From Roseburia sp. (lineage in GTDB: Bacteria; Bacillota; Clostridia; Lachnospirales; Lachnospiraceae), in the NCBI GenBank assembly GCA_003483745.1, contig DMYD01000004.1, positions 1-13,218 on the forward strand: 13,218 bases of DNA. The letters run 5' to 3'. Both the position numbers and the translations under genes were made by a program. A model generated the notes under the pieces. It did no database searches. It was given only the letters and a program-made list of their open reading frames with translations, and had not been told where the DNA came from. Below are positions 13,064 to 13,218 of this stretch, one piece after another (positions within the stretch are counted from its first letter, which is position 1; each line of letters begins with the position of its first letter).

Positions 13064-13218
13064 TAAGATTCGGGTGTCAAAAGGTGGTTTTCAATTTTGG
13101 GTCTGTCAAATTGCACAAAACCGAACTTGTTTTGTTCCGTTGTACGAAAATAAGAAAAGTCGAGGTATGCCTGAATTAGATTTTCTCGGAGTGACGTGAA
13201 CGGCAACAACGAGTCATC

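Larger units (their letters stand above)
12941..13218. other. Region after oppF with a possible degenerate ORF
   Basis: No complete gene is supported. A plus-strand frame runs from 13002 to 13199 (65 codons) without a ribosome binding site. It ends at TGA 13197-13199; skipping one base there would continue as E-R-Q-Q-R-V-I to the window end. TGTCAAA occurs at 13075-13081 and 13104-13110. ACAAAAC (13115-13121) pairs with GTTTTGT (13129-13135). This may be the left end of a repeated or decayed element. Confidence 0.4.

Noticed and set aside
1..13218. CRISPR array or transposase
   Set aside because: No regularly spaced identical repeats and no transposase motifs were seen on either strand.

Overview
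The window looks like the chromosome of a motile, AT-leaning Gram-positive anaerobe, most probably a member of the Lachnospiraceae (Roseburia, Agathobacter or Butyrivibrio type). This is inferred from strong AGGAGG-type ribosome binding sites, TTGACA/TATAAT promoters, cytoplasmic-looping chemoreceptors with Cache and PilZ domains, and a lipoprotein-dependent Opp transporter. Genus cannot be fixed from sequence alone.

Left part (1-540): a tRNA-Leu(UAG) with a long hairpin behind it, followed on the minus strand by the last ~75 residues of a tyrosine recombinase. The integrase still has the H-x-L-R-H box and the tyrosine, but its N-terminal two thirds are gone. A perfect 20-bp palindrome and several TTTGTCA repeats lie between the two. 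This looks like the scar of an element that once integrated at the tRNA.

Chemotaxis part (540-5064): two convergent methyl-accepting chemotaxis proteins share a bidirectional terminator. The plus-strand receptor (Cache sensor, HAMP, signalling domain) is split by a one-base deficit in a G run exactly at the second membrane segment. The minus-strand receptor is intact. It has a six-helix membrane sensor and a C-terminal YcgR-N-like plus PilZ module, so it should read c-di-GMP directly. A small unrecognised 96-residue gene lies upstream of it.

Opp part (5340-12940): a classical oligopeptide ABC importer operon, oppA-oppB-oppC-oppD-oppF. A strong promoter precedes a leader that contains a terminator-like hairpin with a perfect Shine-Dalgarno sequence in its loop. 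Stem-loops separate oppA from oppB, and the remaining genes are tightly packed. Two components are remodelled. OppC carries a ~275-residue, seven-repeat RCC1/BLIP-II-type beta-propeller in its first extracellular loop. OppF carries a ~165-residue, charged, largely helical insertion between Walker A and the Q-loop. This doubly remodelled transporter is the most unusual thing in the window. OppA should capture the ligand outside, OppB/OppC form the channel with the propeller beside the docking site, and OppD/OppF power transport.

Right end (12941-13218): non-coding or degenerate sequence with a possible promoter, weak hairpins and an ORF-like stretch that appears frameshifted.
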